From contig NC_079495.1 in assembly GCF_030052815.1 (NCBI RefSeq), positions 55,716,773 through 55,780,772 on the forward strand: a stretch of 64,000 nucleotides of DNA. The letters are read 5' to 3'. Position numbers and translations under genes: made by a program. The DNA is from Hevea brasiliensis (lineage: Eukaryota; Streptophyta; Magnoliopsida; Malpighiales; Euphorbiaceae). The notes below the pieces were generated by a model that made no database searches, was not told the DNA's origin, and saw only the letters and a list, made by a program, of their open reading frames with translations. Each line of letters opens with the position of its first letter. Positions within the stretch are counted from its first letter, which is position 1. Below are positions 1-11,300 of the stretch, piece by piece.

Positions 1-300
1 ATGCTAGATAAATCTAGCTCACTAAAATTGAAAATTGGTAATTACATAAAATGATGCTTGAAGTGATTTGGCAATGAATGCCAACTTGTAAAAATGGTAA
101 ATTGCACTATATTAGCAGCATATTGAAATACAAATTGTGACATGTTGATACTAGAATCAACTTATCCATGATGTATAAAAAGGTCAATATTTTCATTGAC
201 CAGTGAATTGTGTAATGACCAGTAAACCCTGAAAATAAAGAAATAAATATTTAATCTTGTAATATGCCCTAATTTGCCTAGTTGACTAGTTTGGATAGGT

Positions 301-505
301 TGGCATGCCAATAGGATTCTGACAGCTATTCTGTAAATGACTTTACGTCATACTGTGTTCTATGGCTTATTATGCCATACTATGATTTTAATAGCCTATG
401 GCTACACAGTTTGTGTTATTATACTCGGCTTAATGCCTGATTGATTATATGGCTTTTTAGCCACACTATTTGCACACCGGGAGACACTTTGTGACCAATG
501 GTGTG
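301..505 (+). repeat. Hairpin array in family A LTR
   Basis: A run of short inverted repeats: TGGCATGCCA (301-310), TATGGC/GCCATA (361-366 with 374-379), TAGCC/GGCTA (392-396 with 400-404), GGC/GCC (427-429 with 435-437), TGGCT/AGCCA (450-454 with 459-463) and CACACC/GGTGTG (473-478 with 500-505). The second family A copy has a similar run at 29160-29335. Function unknown; a structured RNA region is inferred. Confidence 0.6.
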
Positions 506-932
506 ACGGCCCGAGGTACTAGGTACCCAGTGCTAGATATCCGTTTATCCAGTCTGGTCAGTGTATGGGCTATATGGGCAGTCATTTAAGACATTATTCA
601 ATTCAGGAAGCTAATTTAAGTTAAGTATAATGAAATTTCAGTACAATTAAATTAAGTATTAAATGAATGAGTAAAGGAGATTAGCAAAAGGAACATAACA
701 AAAATATAAATTGCAGAACTGTAGAGACTTGAAATACAATACAGTTAGAATAATTTGTATAGTGGGTAGTATTACTAAAAAGTTATAAACTAAGCACTTC
801 CAAAGAGAAACAAACTAGTATATAAGATCGTTGATACTAGAAATACCATACCAAATTAAATTGATTCTTGAGTATCCAAATTATGATTTATTTCTTTCTT
901 TATTTGTATATATTATTTCTTGTTATACTATT

Positions 933-958
933 GCACCACTAAGCAGAAATGCTTAGCG
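933..958 (+). repeat. Conserved GCACCACTAAGC stem-loop, family A
   Basis: CTAAGCA (939-945) pairs perfectly with TGCTTAG (950-956) around a GAAA loop, with GCACCA just upstream and CGCG just downstream. The same 7-bp stem with another loop occurs at 29534-29551, and related stems occur in families B and C. Confidence 0.6.
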
Positions 959-1626
959 CGATGGAATTGCTTCCTCGCAGTGCATGAAAGGTAAAACCGA
1001 TGGTCGATCGAGATTTTTGGAGTCCAGATCTGCAGAAGTGTCAGAAGAATTCAAGGATGTCACCTCCTCAGCAATGCATGTAGATAGGGCTCATTTTATA
1101 CATGTTATGTATATTGTTCATTCCTAGCACATTGTAAATTATTTGTATATCTTCTACAAAATAAACTCATGTAATTAACTTGTGAATTATGGAAGCTACT
1201 CAAAGCAAGTATTTTAATATGTGAATTGAATTTGAGTTATAATGAGATTGTACTTGTGAATCTTGAGATGTTGATAATCTGATAAGATTTCTGAGAAAAT
1301 TGGATACTGTATTGAGATACATTATGTTTGAAAATTTTTGAGACTATTAAGTTTGAGAAATTGTGTATATATTGAAATTGTTTTTGACAGGTTCAGAAGA
1401 ACTGTTAGTCTAAATTACAGTCGGCACGTTGTCGGATTATCGTTAAAATTTTTGAAATCTCCAAATTAGTTAGATTTTGATAAAAGTAAAAATAGCCTAA
1501 ACCTTAAATAAAGTTTTTGAATTAATAAATCAAGAACTGTAATGAAATCAGATAAGATCGGGTGCTCCGGCACTCCGTGTAGCACTCCTTGCTCGGCTAC
1601 ACCGTAGACGGGTGAGGGGTGTTACA

Positions 1627-2040
1627 TTCTAAGTCGTATAGACCAAGATATGGTCAATTTACTAAAGCTGGACAAATTGCACCTTTAGTGCAAAATTTGG
1701 TCAGTTTTAGTTCTGGCAGTTTTGGTACCTGAACTTGTGCAAGCAATTTGACTTGGTTCTGGCCATTTCTGGGTTTTAGTGCCTTCATAAGAATTGTAGC
1801 TCTATGTCTTATTGCACTCTGGACAAAATTTCAGGTCATTCTAAGTTGTATAGACCAAGATATGGTCAGTTTACTAAAGCTGGACAGATTGCACCTTTAG
1901 TGCAAAATTTGGTCAATTTTAGTTCTGGCAGTTTTGGTACTTGAAATTGTGCAAGCTATTTGACTTGGTTCTAGCCATTTTTGGGCTTTTGTTTCTTCAT
2001 AAGAATTGTAAATCTATGTCTAAACTAACCATGGTAAAAA
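1627..2040. repeat. Tandem duplication, about 212-bp unit
   Basis: The block starting TTCTAAGTCGTATAGACC at 1627 recurs as TTCTAAGTTGTATAGACC at 1839. Both are followed by the same order of words: tatggtca, gcacctttagtgcaaaattt, ttctggcagttttggtac, cttcataagaattgta. The complete family B copy at 30298-34436 has one such unit near 32485, so this piece carries a local duplication. Confidence 0.8.
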
Positions 2041-3290
2041 TTTCAGGTTAATTGGACCTGTTTTGAGTGAGTTATGGTCATCCCAAGGACTACTATTCAT
2101 ATGGTCAAAAATCTGGGTTGCAAGGCTGCTAATCCGGATTTGGTCATTTTTAAGGTCAGTTTCTAGGCAGAATTTTGGCAACATTTCTGCATGAAAGTTG
2201 GCCTATTTGGTGTCTAGTTTCACCCCCTTTTGGCTTCATACCAATTGGGTTCATAGTTTGGCACTTATGGCCTAATTTAGGTACTGCCTTCAATACACAA
2301 CCTGCACAAAGCGCATACACTTCCAATTTGATATTCCTTCTCCTCCTCATTACTTCAATATTCAATCAATAACACTTCCATATATATATTGTACACAGTT
2401 CCAGCAACAATTTTGGGCAGAATATTCAAGTGCTCAATGCACACAATTCACCATTAAGTTCAACATTCACTTCCACCAAAATTCAACATATCTTAATGTC
2501 AATATTACACATACACTTCAACATAATCATACTTCAATATCACTTACACTTGTTGCCCACAATTTAACATTAGCATATTTCATTAATAACTACATGTTCA
2601 CATACAAATTCATGGTTTAATAGGCTGTCAAATATGGCAGTTTGCCCAAAGCATTAAGGTTCCATTACACACCCTTAATTCAAGAACTACATGCACATAC
2701 TTAGATTTTAACTTGCTACTTCCTCCATTTAAGTTATTCAACCTTAGTTTCCATCCATTTGAGGTAAGAAAAACTCAACTACAATAAACTTTCATGGCTG
2801 TCCAAAATTGAATATATCAATAACTCATCAAATCCTTCAAATTTCTTCACCATCCAACTCATCTCAACCTTAATACAAACTTTAATGAAGCAAGGGATGA
2901 AAACTAGCACTAACCTTTTTTTGAGCTTCACCAAAACTTCATCAAATCCTCTTCCTTTTGCTTCCAACATACTGCCCAAGGTGTGTGTGCAAGCTTTGAT
3001 GAAGAAACTATGGTGAAATGAGGGCTTGAACATGGTTGCATGGTGATGGAGGGAGTTTGGCCATGGTGGATTTCCATGGAGGTTTTGGCTGGTTATTTCT
3101 CAAGCTTGAAGGTGATGGTTATGCTGTCCCAAAGGAATATTTAAGTGTCCCAAATTAAGACTTAATAGAGCACTTAAAGTGTTAAGAGTTAATAATCATA
3201 AGGAGATTTTCCTTCCAGGCAGTCTTAATCTAGAACTTTTTTTTTAATACCTTAAGTTCCAAGCTAGCCTTATTATTAAGATAATGCCTT
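1627..3290 (-). mobile_element. Family B LTR, interrupted left piece
   Basis: This stretch matches the middle of the complete family B LTR (about 32450-33850 in the copy at 30298-34436). Shared marks are the 'tagaccaag-tatggtca' blocks, the TTCATACCAATTGGG block near 2235 and the pyrimidine-rich stretch with 'catccaactcatctc'-like words. A family A LTR ends immediately to its left (1626). To its right the similarity fades between about 3185 and 3300, where the organellar block begins; the rest of this LTR resumes near 23326. Exact junctions need an alignment. No coding sequence is supported; short ORFs here at 2156-2372 and 2779-3033 lie in LTR sequence. Confidence 0.7.
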
Positions 3291-3894
3291 CTTTTGGCCA
3301 GTCTTGGGAACAGTCCTAGTTAAAGTGTATAGTCTCCCAGTGCTCGTAACATAGGGTAATATCAAGATTTACATCAGTTCCAGTAGGTATATAGGCAGTG
3401 TAACCAGAACCTTAAAGTGAGTTCAAGCTAGTTCAAAAAAGATCATTTGAGAAAGCAAGGGCAAGTGCAGTCTCTCGACTTGGATCCTCTTTCTTGTAAT
3501 CTTCTTTCTCTCTGAGCTATACACCATTTGAAAGCAAGCCAGCCTCTACCTTATAGCCTGTACCCCCTTATACCTTTTGAAAAAATGAAATATAGTCGTC
3601 AATATAGGCAGTTTTCAAAAGAAAGGGGTACTCTTTTTGACCTAGTTGAGCCTTTTTGACTTGCTTCCTTTACCAAACCATACAGATAGCTAAAGTATAT
3701 ACAAGAAGGTTGAGTTGGTGACTCAAGACTCGATAGGTTATGGCTAATGCATGAGAAGTGAGCGAAGAGCGGCCGGATGAGCACCTTCAATCTCTTGTGT
3801 ACTTGGCTCAAGAAGAAAAATCTCGGGCAAGTGAAAAGCAATTTGAAAGCGGGAGAAAGCTGGTTCTCGGTCCAAAGCTAATTATAGCTCAACT

Positions 3895-4194
3895 TCAAAA
3901 GTGGAGTGCAGGGCAAGCTATCCATGGGAATTTCCAACCATGGGAGTTTCTTTCCTTTCCTTGTCGATTGGGTCCTGGTTCTAGGGCGCCCTCGTAAAGT
4001 AACGTGAAGATCGAGTTGCCTCCCGGAGAAATAGGCGATTTAGTGAAGTCGGCATCTGTTCTTTTGAACGAATCCGGTGATAGTCCTTCCTTGGCTTCTA
4101 CTTGAGATTGGTTTGGTCGAGGTCGAGATTTTCTTGGTCTTCTTTTCCCATAGATCGGAGAATGTGAAAAGCTTTCTCTATCCGCTAGGCGCAT
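3895..4194 (-). other. Unassigned ORF, 99 aa, in organellar block
   Basis: An open frame of 99 codons starting at an ATG on the minus strand. The product would be basic and rich in Ser, Pro, Arg and Lys in its first third, with no membrane segment and no family motif that I recognise. The region has no neighbouring gene or regulatory mark. It may be a mitochondrial ORF of unknown role or a chance frame in non-coding DNA; I lean to chance. Confidence 0.15.
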
Positions 4195-6338
4195 CTCTTC
4201 CTTAACTCTTGTTGAGTAAGATGTTCTTCTTCTTGCCTCTCTAGCCTTTGCAGTAGGAATTGTCTAATCTAAAGATCTACCCGCTTTGAATCTGTTGGAG
4301 TAAGGGCAATAGGTCTTGGTGGGTAGGGCATTCTAAAGGCATTCATTTCATCCTTGCGGGGAAATGGCTATCGATTCTTCTGACGCCTTTCCCATCTCTA
4401 AAGAAAAGGTAGTTGATCCGAGTGGAGGTTGCCTCCATTGTTCTTCCTCGCCATCGGTCATGTCGGGACCAGGGAAGCAACATGGCATTGTTTGGGTAAG
4501 GTTATCAAGATTCAAAGGAAAGACAATAGTAGAAGAGATCGATCCCACTAGCTTGGCGGTAGGATTTGTTTGACTATTCACAAGGATTGCTCAATTAGAG
4601 GTAGGCGTGGTAGCATGGTTGTGAAAAAGACTTGACTTCTGCTCCGGAATAATAATACGAATTGCTCAAGTTTATTTCTCTTGCGAGAATGCCTTCCATG
4701 CTAAGTAGCGAGGTTGAAGGAAGAAGACAGCAGTGTGTGGTATAGCTCTTATCTGCTCACTCCTGTCGACTCAACTCATGGTGTCGGATTTTACACTTAT
4801 CTGTTGTAACATATCCGATTTGAATAAGAAGAGATAGGTATTAAGATTCGATGTCGCTTTTCTGTGTAGTCAAATGCCTTTCTTTGCTTTCTTACGCTAA
4901 GGCCAGTGAGAAGCTTATCGCTAGACACAGTGATTAGTCTAAAGTAAAGCGCGATTAGGCGTGAGGTGCAATGTTTGCCAATAGTTGTGCATTTTGAACT
5001 ATTGCTAAGAAATAAGACCAACAACAAGCGAATGATCGGGGGTCTTACTCTACGGACTTAGTTGCTTCACAACTGTGGGTTGGGTTCTTTCACTCGATAG
5101 AAATTCAAAAGTGTCACACACCACAAGGCAATAAGAAGAGAACTATTCAATACAAAAATATATCTCAATATGGATGGGATTATAGATAGACTTTTGAAAT
5201 GACTTCTCTGTCGGTTGTGACTAAAAGGCCTAAATCTTGAGGATAAAATGAAGCGTAATATTCAAAGCTGTTTGGGTGCCTCATCCGCCTTAGACGAGTC
5301 GTATGCTTTGTTCATTTCGTAAGCATCGAGTGCGTATAAAAAGAGTACTCATATGCTTATGCCCACTTTGAATGAATAGGAGGCGAGGCCTATCTGATTC
5401 ATCTGTGGGGCCAAGACCTTTCACTTTCGGTTTACCCAATCAACGCCCTCCATCCATTCCCCATCGAGCACTTGGAATGACTTCCACAGACCTCCATAAC
5501 GGCACTCTTGCCAGAAAGCCGTTCTACATCAAAGGGAACTAAAGCTTTCACCGACCCTACAGGCCTTTTTGCTATCACACGAGAAGAATTCCTTATCGCC
5601 AATGATGTTAACTATACCTCACTTGCCTTAGCCGAGTTATATGAATATCTTTCCTTTAGACACTTCATGTATCATAATTATTCTTTATAACAGAGATAGG
5701 ATACCTATCGAGAACCGTTCTAGGAAATAGGGATTCAAGACGCACCTCAAAAAGCTGGACCAAAGTACTGCTTTGTTTGTGAAGTGGTAAGGCGATTTAC
5801 GAGAGTTGTTCCGCACCTCGTGAGAAAAGAACTATCGGAAAGAGAGGAGAGAACCACTTTCGATTATCTTCGATTAGAAGGTGTTGTGCTTACTTAAGTG
5901 TTGAAGCGGAAAAAGTCGTAGATTAGACTTGATCGAGAATGGAATTGCTTTAGCTACCTTTTTACGTGTTGAAACGTGGAATCGAAATCGAATAGTTGAT
6001 AGTTGAGCGGAATACTTCTATAGTTGAAGGCAAGCAAGCTAGGGTAGGTTCGTATTGACAAAGAGCTGGACTTCAACTTTCAATGGGTACTGGCAAGGCG
6101 TACTTTTCATAGGCTTAGGCTAATGACAGGAAGGGTTTACTTCCACTTCCAAGCGTTGCGAAGGGTTTTGACTTTCGAGCAAGGTTCGATGGGCACAGTT
6201 TTCAATAGGTTTTTGGTGTTAGCCCAGTTACGGAGAATATGCATGGGTGGGACTAAGAGAAGCAAGCTCGAACTAGGTTGGGCCATGTCTCCCAGTAGCT
6301 GCCTCTTTCCTTAGATCGGGTTAGCGCCTATGCGGCTT

Positions 6339-7190
6339 GATGCAACTATCACCGAAAGCGTCCAACAAGCAAGAGTTCCATGCAGGAAGGCTTATTCACC
6401 GACTAAGCATTATCTTGACTCGGCAAGAAAGCCAACTACTTACTCTACTTCTTCTTCCTCGACTTATGATTCGACTTGCCTTGAACCAGCCCTCGTGCTT
6501 GCCCTTTGACTTGGGCGAAACGTAAGAGTAAACGTAGGAGTAGGAATTCTCTTCTCACCCGATTCTCACCTCGAATAATCGACCAAAACTCTCGCTTTTA
6601 GTGCATACATGCATGTCTTAAGCATGACACAAATGTCAATTCGAGACGAACCAAGACCCAGACTCTTAAGTCGGAAAGATAGGAAAGAAAAACGTGGGTA
6701 GCGGTAGCGAAATTTCTAGTTTTCTTAGCTATTACTACTATTAGTGGACAGCGTGGGAACCACCGAATAGCGAATCGAATAGAAAATTTTTATAGGAGAA
6801 TAGCTTAGTGAGAATAGTATTAGGCGCTTGACGCTTAGACCTCTTCCAAGCAAGCGGAGAAGCCGAGTTCAAATAGGCTTAAGTTTTCATCATATGCATA
6901 GTTTATGCTTCTTCTTTCTTTGGACCATCGAGCCATTTAGCCGAGAACCGATTCTAAGCCGAGCAAGCCGTATAGTTCTCTTTGTTCCGAGGCAAATGTT
7001 AGAATAGTTGGTTTATTAGGCGAGCTAGCCATTAGTCAAAGAAGGTAGAATACGCATAGTTTAGTTGGTTTCACTTATGCTTTTGACGCAACTACCATCG
7101 AAAGCGTCCTGCAAGCGAGTTTTTCATTGGGCTTCTTCTTCTTCACCGTCACCGACTAAGCGTTATCGACTTTCACCACTAGCCTTCGCA
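6339..7190. repeat. Pair of diverged direct repeats
   Basis: Two copies of the same word order lie about 740 bp apart. One starts near 6339: GATGCAACTATCACCGAAAG, then cgtccaacaagc, then caccgactaagcattatc. The other starts near 7083: GACGCAACTACCATCGAAAG, then cgtcctgcaagc, then caccgactaagcgttatc. The shared words are separated by different spacers. This fits small dispersed repeats of plant mitochondrial DNA that have drifted apart. Confidence 0.6.
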
Positions 7191-7784
7191 CTAGCTTATT
7201 GCTAGACTTGGATCCTCGAATTAGCTGCTTTGACTTGCACCAGACAGACTTGATTGAATCGTGTACCGATCGCCGCTTAACTAATGTGCTTCGCATGCTT
7301 CGCCTTCGACTTTGACCACCGTAGTACGCTTCGAACCTCGACTTGAGAGCCAATTTCGTCTTGAGAAAGCCAACCCTCTACTTATGGCTCTTGAACCTGC
7401 GGCGGACGAGAGATAGGTTGACGAGTTGACGAAAGACCGAATAACTGGACCAAAATACGGCAGTGTGCCGAACCCCCTCAAGATGAAAACTAACCCGAGA
7501 CTGGAAAGCAAGAAACATGGGAGTTGAACCCTTTGACTTCGTTCTTTCGTTCGAAGTGAAACTATCTTTGTTCTAATTTCAAGGAATAGCTATCCTTTCG
7601 TGCCCAGGTCCAAGCATGGGATGAGACTTTCCAACTGATCCTAGTGGCTCTGGGTCAGGTCACGAACGGTATTCGATTGATTTGACCCATCCTCTAACTA
7701 AACTCGTCCACCAGCGAGGGTAGGCAACTCACTAAGTAGAGTCTCTAATGTTAGCAAGATCCGCTGTGAAAGGCTCTTAGCTGC

Positions 7785-8051
7785 TTATCCGGGATTAGAA
7801 AAAGGCGTAACTGTTCTTGTCTCTTCTTTCAAATAAATTCCTCTAATTCGATAGCATTTGTCCGGATTCACCAAGAGCTTTTTCTTTCTAAGAACAGCAA
7901 TCCCTTCTTGAACAAGCCATTCAAAGAGGGCATGAGATGCAGAGGTTATTCCCACATCTGATTCAATAGGACCGCTTCGGTTATAAACCAACTTGACTTC
8001 AATACTAAAGCTGTCCTTTTTGAAAGAGACATCTGGGAGGGACAGACTCAT
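7785..8051 (-). other. Unassigned ORF, 88 aa, first of a twin pair
   Basis: An 88-codon minus-strand frame; an in-frame stop lies near 8090 upstream. Its C-terminal part contains NPDKCYRIRG followed by KEETRTVTPF. The neighbouring minus-strand frame at 8105-8314 carries a similar order, TPNKCYFI then KKERTIVIP, also near its C-terminus, and both have an SF-x-I/F aromatic stretch upstream. The two look like diverged copies of one coding or formerly coding segment, the second lacking roughly 20 residues of the middle. I recognise no family. No promoter or partner gene is visible. It could be a decayed mitochondrial ORF. Confidence 0.25.
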
Positions 8052-8104
8052 CGATCGACTACTAGCTTTAGCTAGCAGTGATCGATAAATCTACTACACG
8101 CCGA

Positions 8105-8314
8105 TCAGGTTGGGTTAGGATTAGGTATCACAATTGTCCTCTCTTTCTTGTCTATAAAATAGCATTTATTGGGAGTCAAGCTCTGCCCCAATAGGGAATG
8201 GACTAACCCTCCGACAGAGAGCGGCTCGGACATAAGCAATTGGAAGTTGAAGTAAAAAGAAGTCGCGGCTTTGGAAAACTCAATCATTGTCTTGTCGACT
8301 TCAGATCTCATCAA
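8105..8314 (-). other. Unassigned ORF, 69 aa, second of a twin pair
   Basis: A 69-codon minus-strand frame just to the right of the 88-aa frame described at 7785-8051. The shared feature is an N-K-C-Y motif near residue 50 followed by a charged Lys/Glu/Arg-Thr stretch and a Pro/Asn-rich tail. Nucleotide similarity is patchy (for example 'atagcatttgt' against 'atagcattta'), so the duplication would be old. Function unknown; chance similarity is possible because the segments are short. Confidence 0.2.
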
Positions 8315-8340
8315 GCGATCTTTGCGATAGGGAAAGGGCT

Positions 8341-11300
8341 ATAAAATAAGGTCAAGATCAAGTCTATTGAGCTCGATTAGTTCACTCTAGTTGTAGGATC
8401 GGTGCAACAAAGCAAATCTGTAATTCTTCTTTCTAGGTTGTTCATGCCCGGCCACGGAGAATGCCCGCTTGGTGTTCGATGAAAGAAAGCTACAGGCCTA
8501 GTTGGAACAAAGTCGAGATCATGGGCATTCCTCTACGTTCGATAGACCGACCAATGAATAACATAGAAAAAGAATATACATTTATGCAGTCCACGCCCTC
8601 TTCTCTTAGAAAAGCGGGACTCTGTCTCAGGCAAACGAAGAAGGAAAGGCGATTTCATCCCGATCTCTGTTTTCGATTTTGTTTTAGTCATGGTAGAAAC
8701 CATAGATGAGAAAAGCAGTGAGCACGAGTTCCCTTCTTATGAGAAAAGGTTGCTTACGCGAAGATTGGTGAATCAGACTTGATCTAAAGCTGGACGGAGT
8801 GAGCCTTTAACGTATTCAAAGAGAGCTCCCACCCAGTTAATCCTTTCTAACCCCCGGACTTTTAGCTACATCCCCGAGGTGAAAGGTCGAGAAAAGAAAG
8901 TCACTTACTTACATCGCCAAGAAACCTCCCGTGCATGAAGGAAAAGCCTTAAGTTAAGGGAAAGTGCATGAGGCAACCAAGGGGAATCATAAAGTGCTAC
9001 GCCCATCTATAAGCCATGGATAATCACTTCTCTTTTGTCACATAGAATCCTAAGCACTTGCTCCACGCTAGCTATTTATGTAGGATCACCATCTGCTTCG
9101 ACTCGTTCGTTACCTCGCGATGAGCTTTCTGCCGAGAACTCCATTTTACTTGGCGGGGTTACTCTGCTGCAGCGAGCTACTTTATAAGTGGACTACTACT
9201 ACGGTGTATTCGGACTTCTTCACTTATCGATGCAGATCTGCTTTGTTGCTTTCCTTGACTTATCTTCCGAAGGCACTTATCATACTTCTACCAAAAGATG
9301 AATACTTGTGATTGATTCTCACCGGCCTATTATTAGATATCCTTGACTTCCCTTTGGTGCTTCTTAACCTCCTTTCCAGAGGTATAACACAAATAAAGGC
9401 ATTCAAATAGCAAGTAATCCCTTGCTTCCCACCTATCGCTCCCCAACTACAGAGGGTTTACCCTTTCTATAGATCGGGTCTTAGTCTAAGTATAGGGTGT
9501 TCCTAGAGATGATCTACTCACAAGCAACATTTTTGATTGATTTACCGCCTTTTTAGGTTTAGGCGCAATTACGAGTCTTGAAACAGCCATTCCTTTTCTT
9601 TCGGCTATGTAAAAACTTCCGCTCTACTTTTAAGATAGACTAAAGCGAGGTTTTTATTCGTTTCTTGTCTCTTCTCTGTCATCGCAATAATAGAGCTCCG
9701 ACATCGCTTCCAATCCTACATGGAAGGAAGACTCATTTCACCATAAGACAAAATCCCTTTCGTGGCGGAGGAATATACACGTATCTACGATCGAAAAGAT
9801 AGTTGGTCGTGTGCTAGTGATCAACTAGTTTTATAGAGCGGGAAGTCGCCATTGGGCATAGTAGCTCACTAAGTATTGAGGTAGATTCTCATTTCGAATT
9901 CCATTATTTTCTCGGAAGCGAAGAAGTTAGGCCGTACTTCACTTATTATTATAGTATGATTTCATAGGCGAAGAATTCAATGGATTCAAAGGCAAAGGTG
10001 GCCCTACTCGGAAGAGGGAACCAATTCAAAGAAAATCCAACATGGCATTCATTTCGCTACGTATTCATAAAATGACATGGATCTCATAGGCTTTCTAGAG
10101 TTTAGTTCAAAACATCTATCACTTGTAGACCTAGAAGGGAATCCAGAAAGTCGCGCTTATTTGAAAAATGGAATTTCCGCTCATTCATTCGGAAAACCAA
10201 TACCCTTAGTCGCTAACCACTCTAATACTATTAGCTCTATTTCTATTAATTATCTTTCGAGGAACAATTGAATAGAAGCATCAAAAGATCGAATGCCAAG
10301 ATCCTTTCTTGATTCGTAACAAATCACGTATAGTAGTAGTAGAGAATACCGACATCGATCTCAAGTCGCGTTTAGAGAGTGAGCCTTTGCAGGACACTTA
10401 AGTAAGAATAAGAAAATCCCCCTTGCTTGCTCTCGTAGCGGTGCTCTGATTGGAATAAGAGCTCGAGAAGAAGGCGTGGTGGAGCTAGTGCTTCATACCT
10501 TCTTGGACAAGGAAGGAAAGGAAGAGAAGTACGGAGAGAAAAGAAAAGGAAATTGAAAACTTTAACAAGACTCTCGGACCAAGGAAAGGAACTGAATCTG
10601 GTGGAGGAAAACTACCTCGGGCTTACACTAAGGCTTACAATAACATAGAGTAGGGGAATCTCATGCAAAGCGTGAGGGAGGTGCGGATGAATTGAATCAA
10701 GAGTAGTGATATCCGGGAATGGAATTGATGCCGAGAATCTGCTCTTTGACACGAGAAAATAGCCTATCTAATCAAGGTATCCCGTGCCAAGTTGGGGCAA
10801 ATCTCCTATTACGAATACGCTATTCTTGTTTGAGAATCACCGCGCATGAAGCGATGCTACTGCGAATACCTTCTTCCTCTGCATAGGGAATGGCATTTGC
10901 TTAAATAAAGCAACTAACATAGTTGATGCATCTCATGCTCTCTTTGAATGACTTGAAAAAGAAGAGATTGACTAAGCCAATCATGAAACCTATTCGAGTT
11001 CACTTCTTTCTCCTTACCCGGAAGGGGCTAGGCGGAAGCAAAGGCGAAGGAAGACCTTCCACACATCGCTCTGATTTCCTCTTTCTTGTAGCCAATTTGC
11101 TTATTCAATGGATCTGCGACATCCTAGATAAGAATAACTTTTCTTACTTACTTAATCCTAAGATTGGCGGGTTAGCTTCATATCCAAGGTGACATTTTCC
11201 AATTCCCCACAGTGAAGACAGCAAAGGAGATATAGAAAGGTAAGAAAGAGAAAGATAAGAAGAAGAAGGAAAATGGCGATGCTAAGAAAAGGTAAGAAGC

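Larger units (their letters stand above)
1..1626 (+). mobile_element. Family A LTR, 3' part, cut by window start
   Basis: This is the downstream part of a long LTR whose start lies outside the window. It matches the 3' portion of the complete family A copy at 27080-30200 block by block: TGGCATGCCA at 301-310, the CACACC...GGTGTG element at 473-505 followed by a GGCCCGAGGTACTAGGTACC block, the GCACCACTAAGC stem-loop near 933-958, and the end GGGGTGTTACA at 1616-1626. It abuts family B sequence at 1627, so the element was inserted into a family B LTR; the expected target duplication would start with TTCTA (1627-1631), but its partner is off-window. I cannot tell whether this is a solo LTR or the 3' LTR of a full element. 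Confidence 0.85.

Noticed and set aside
301..505. CRISPR-like array from the repeated hairpins
   Set aside because: The repeats are not identical units with regular spacers, and the sequence is plant nuclear retrotransposon DNA.
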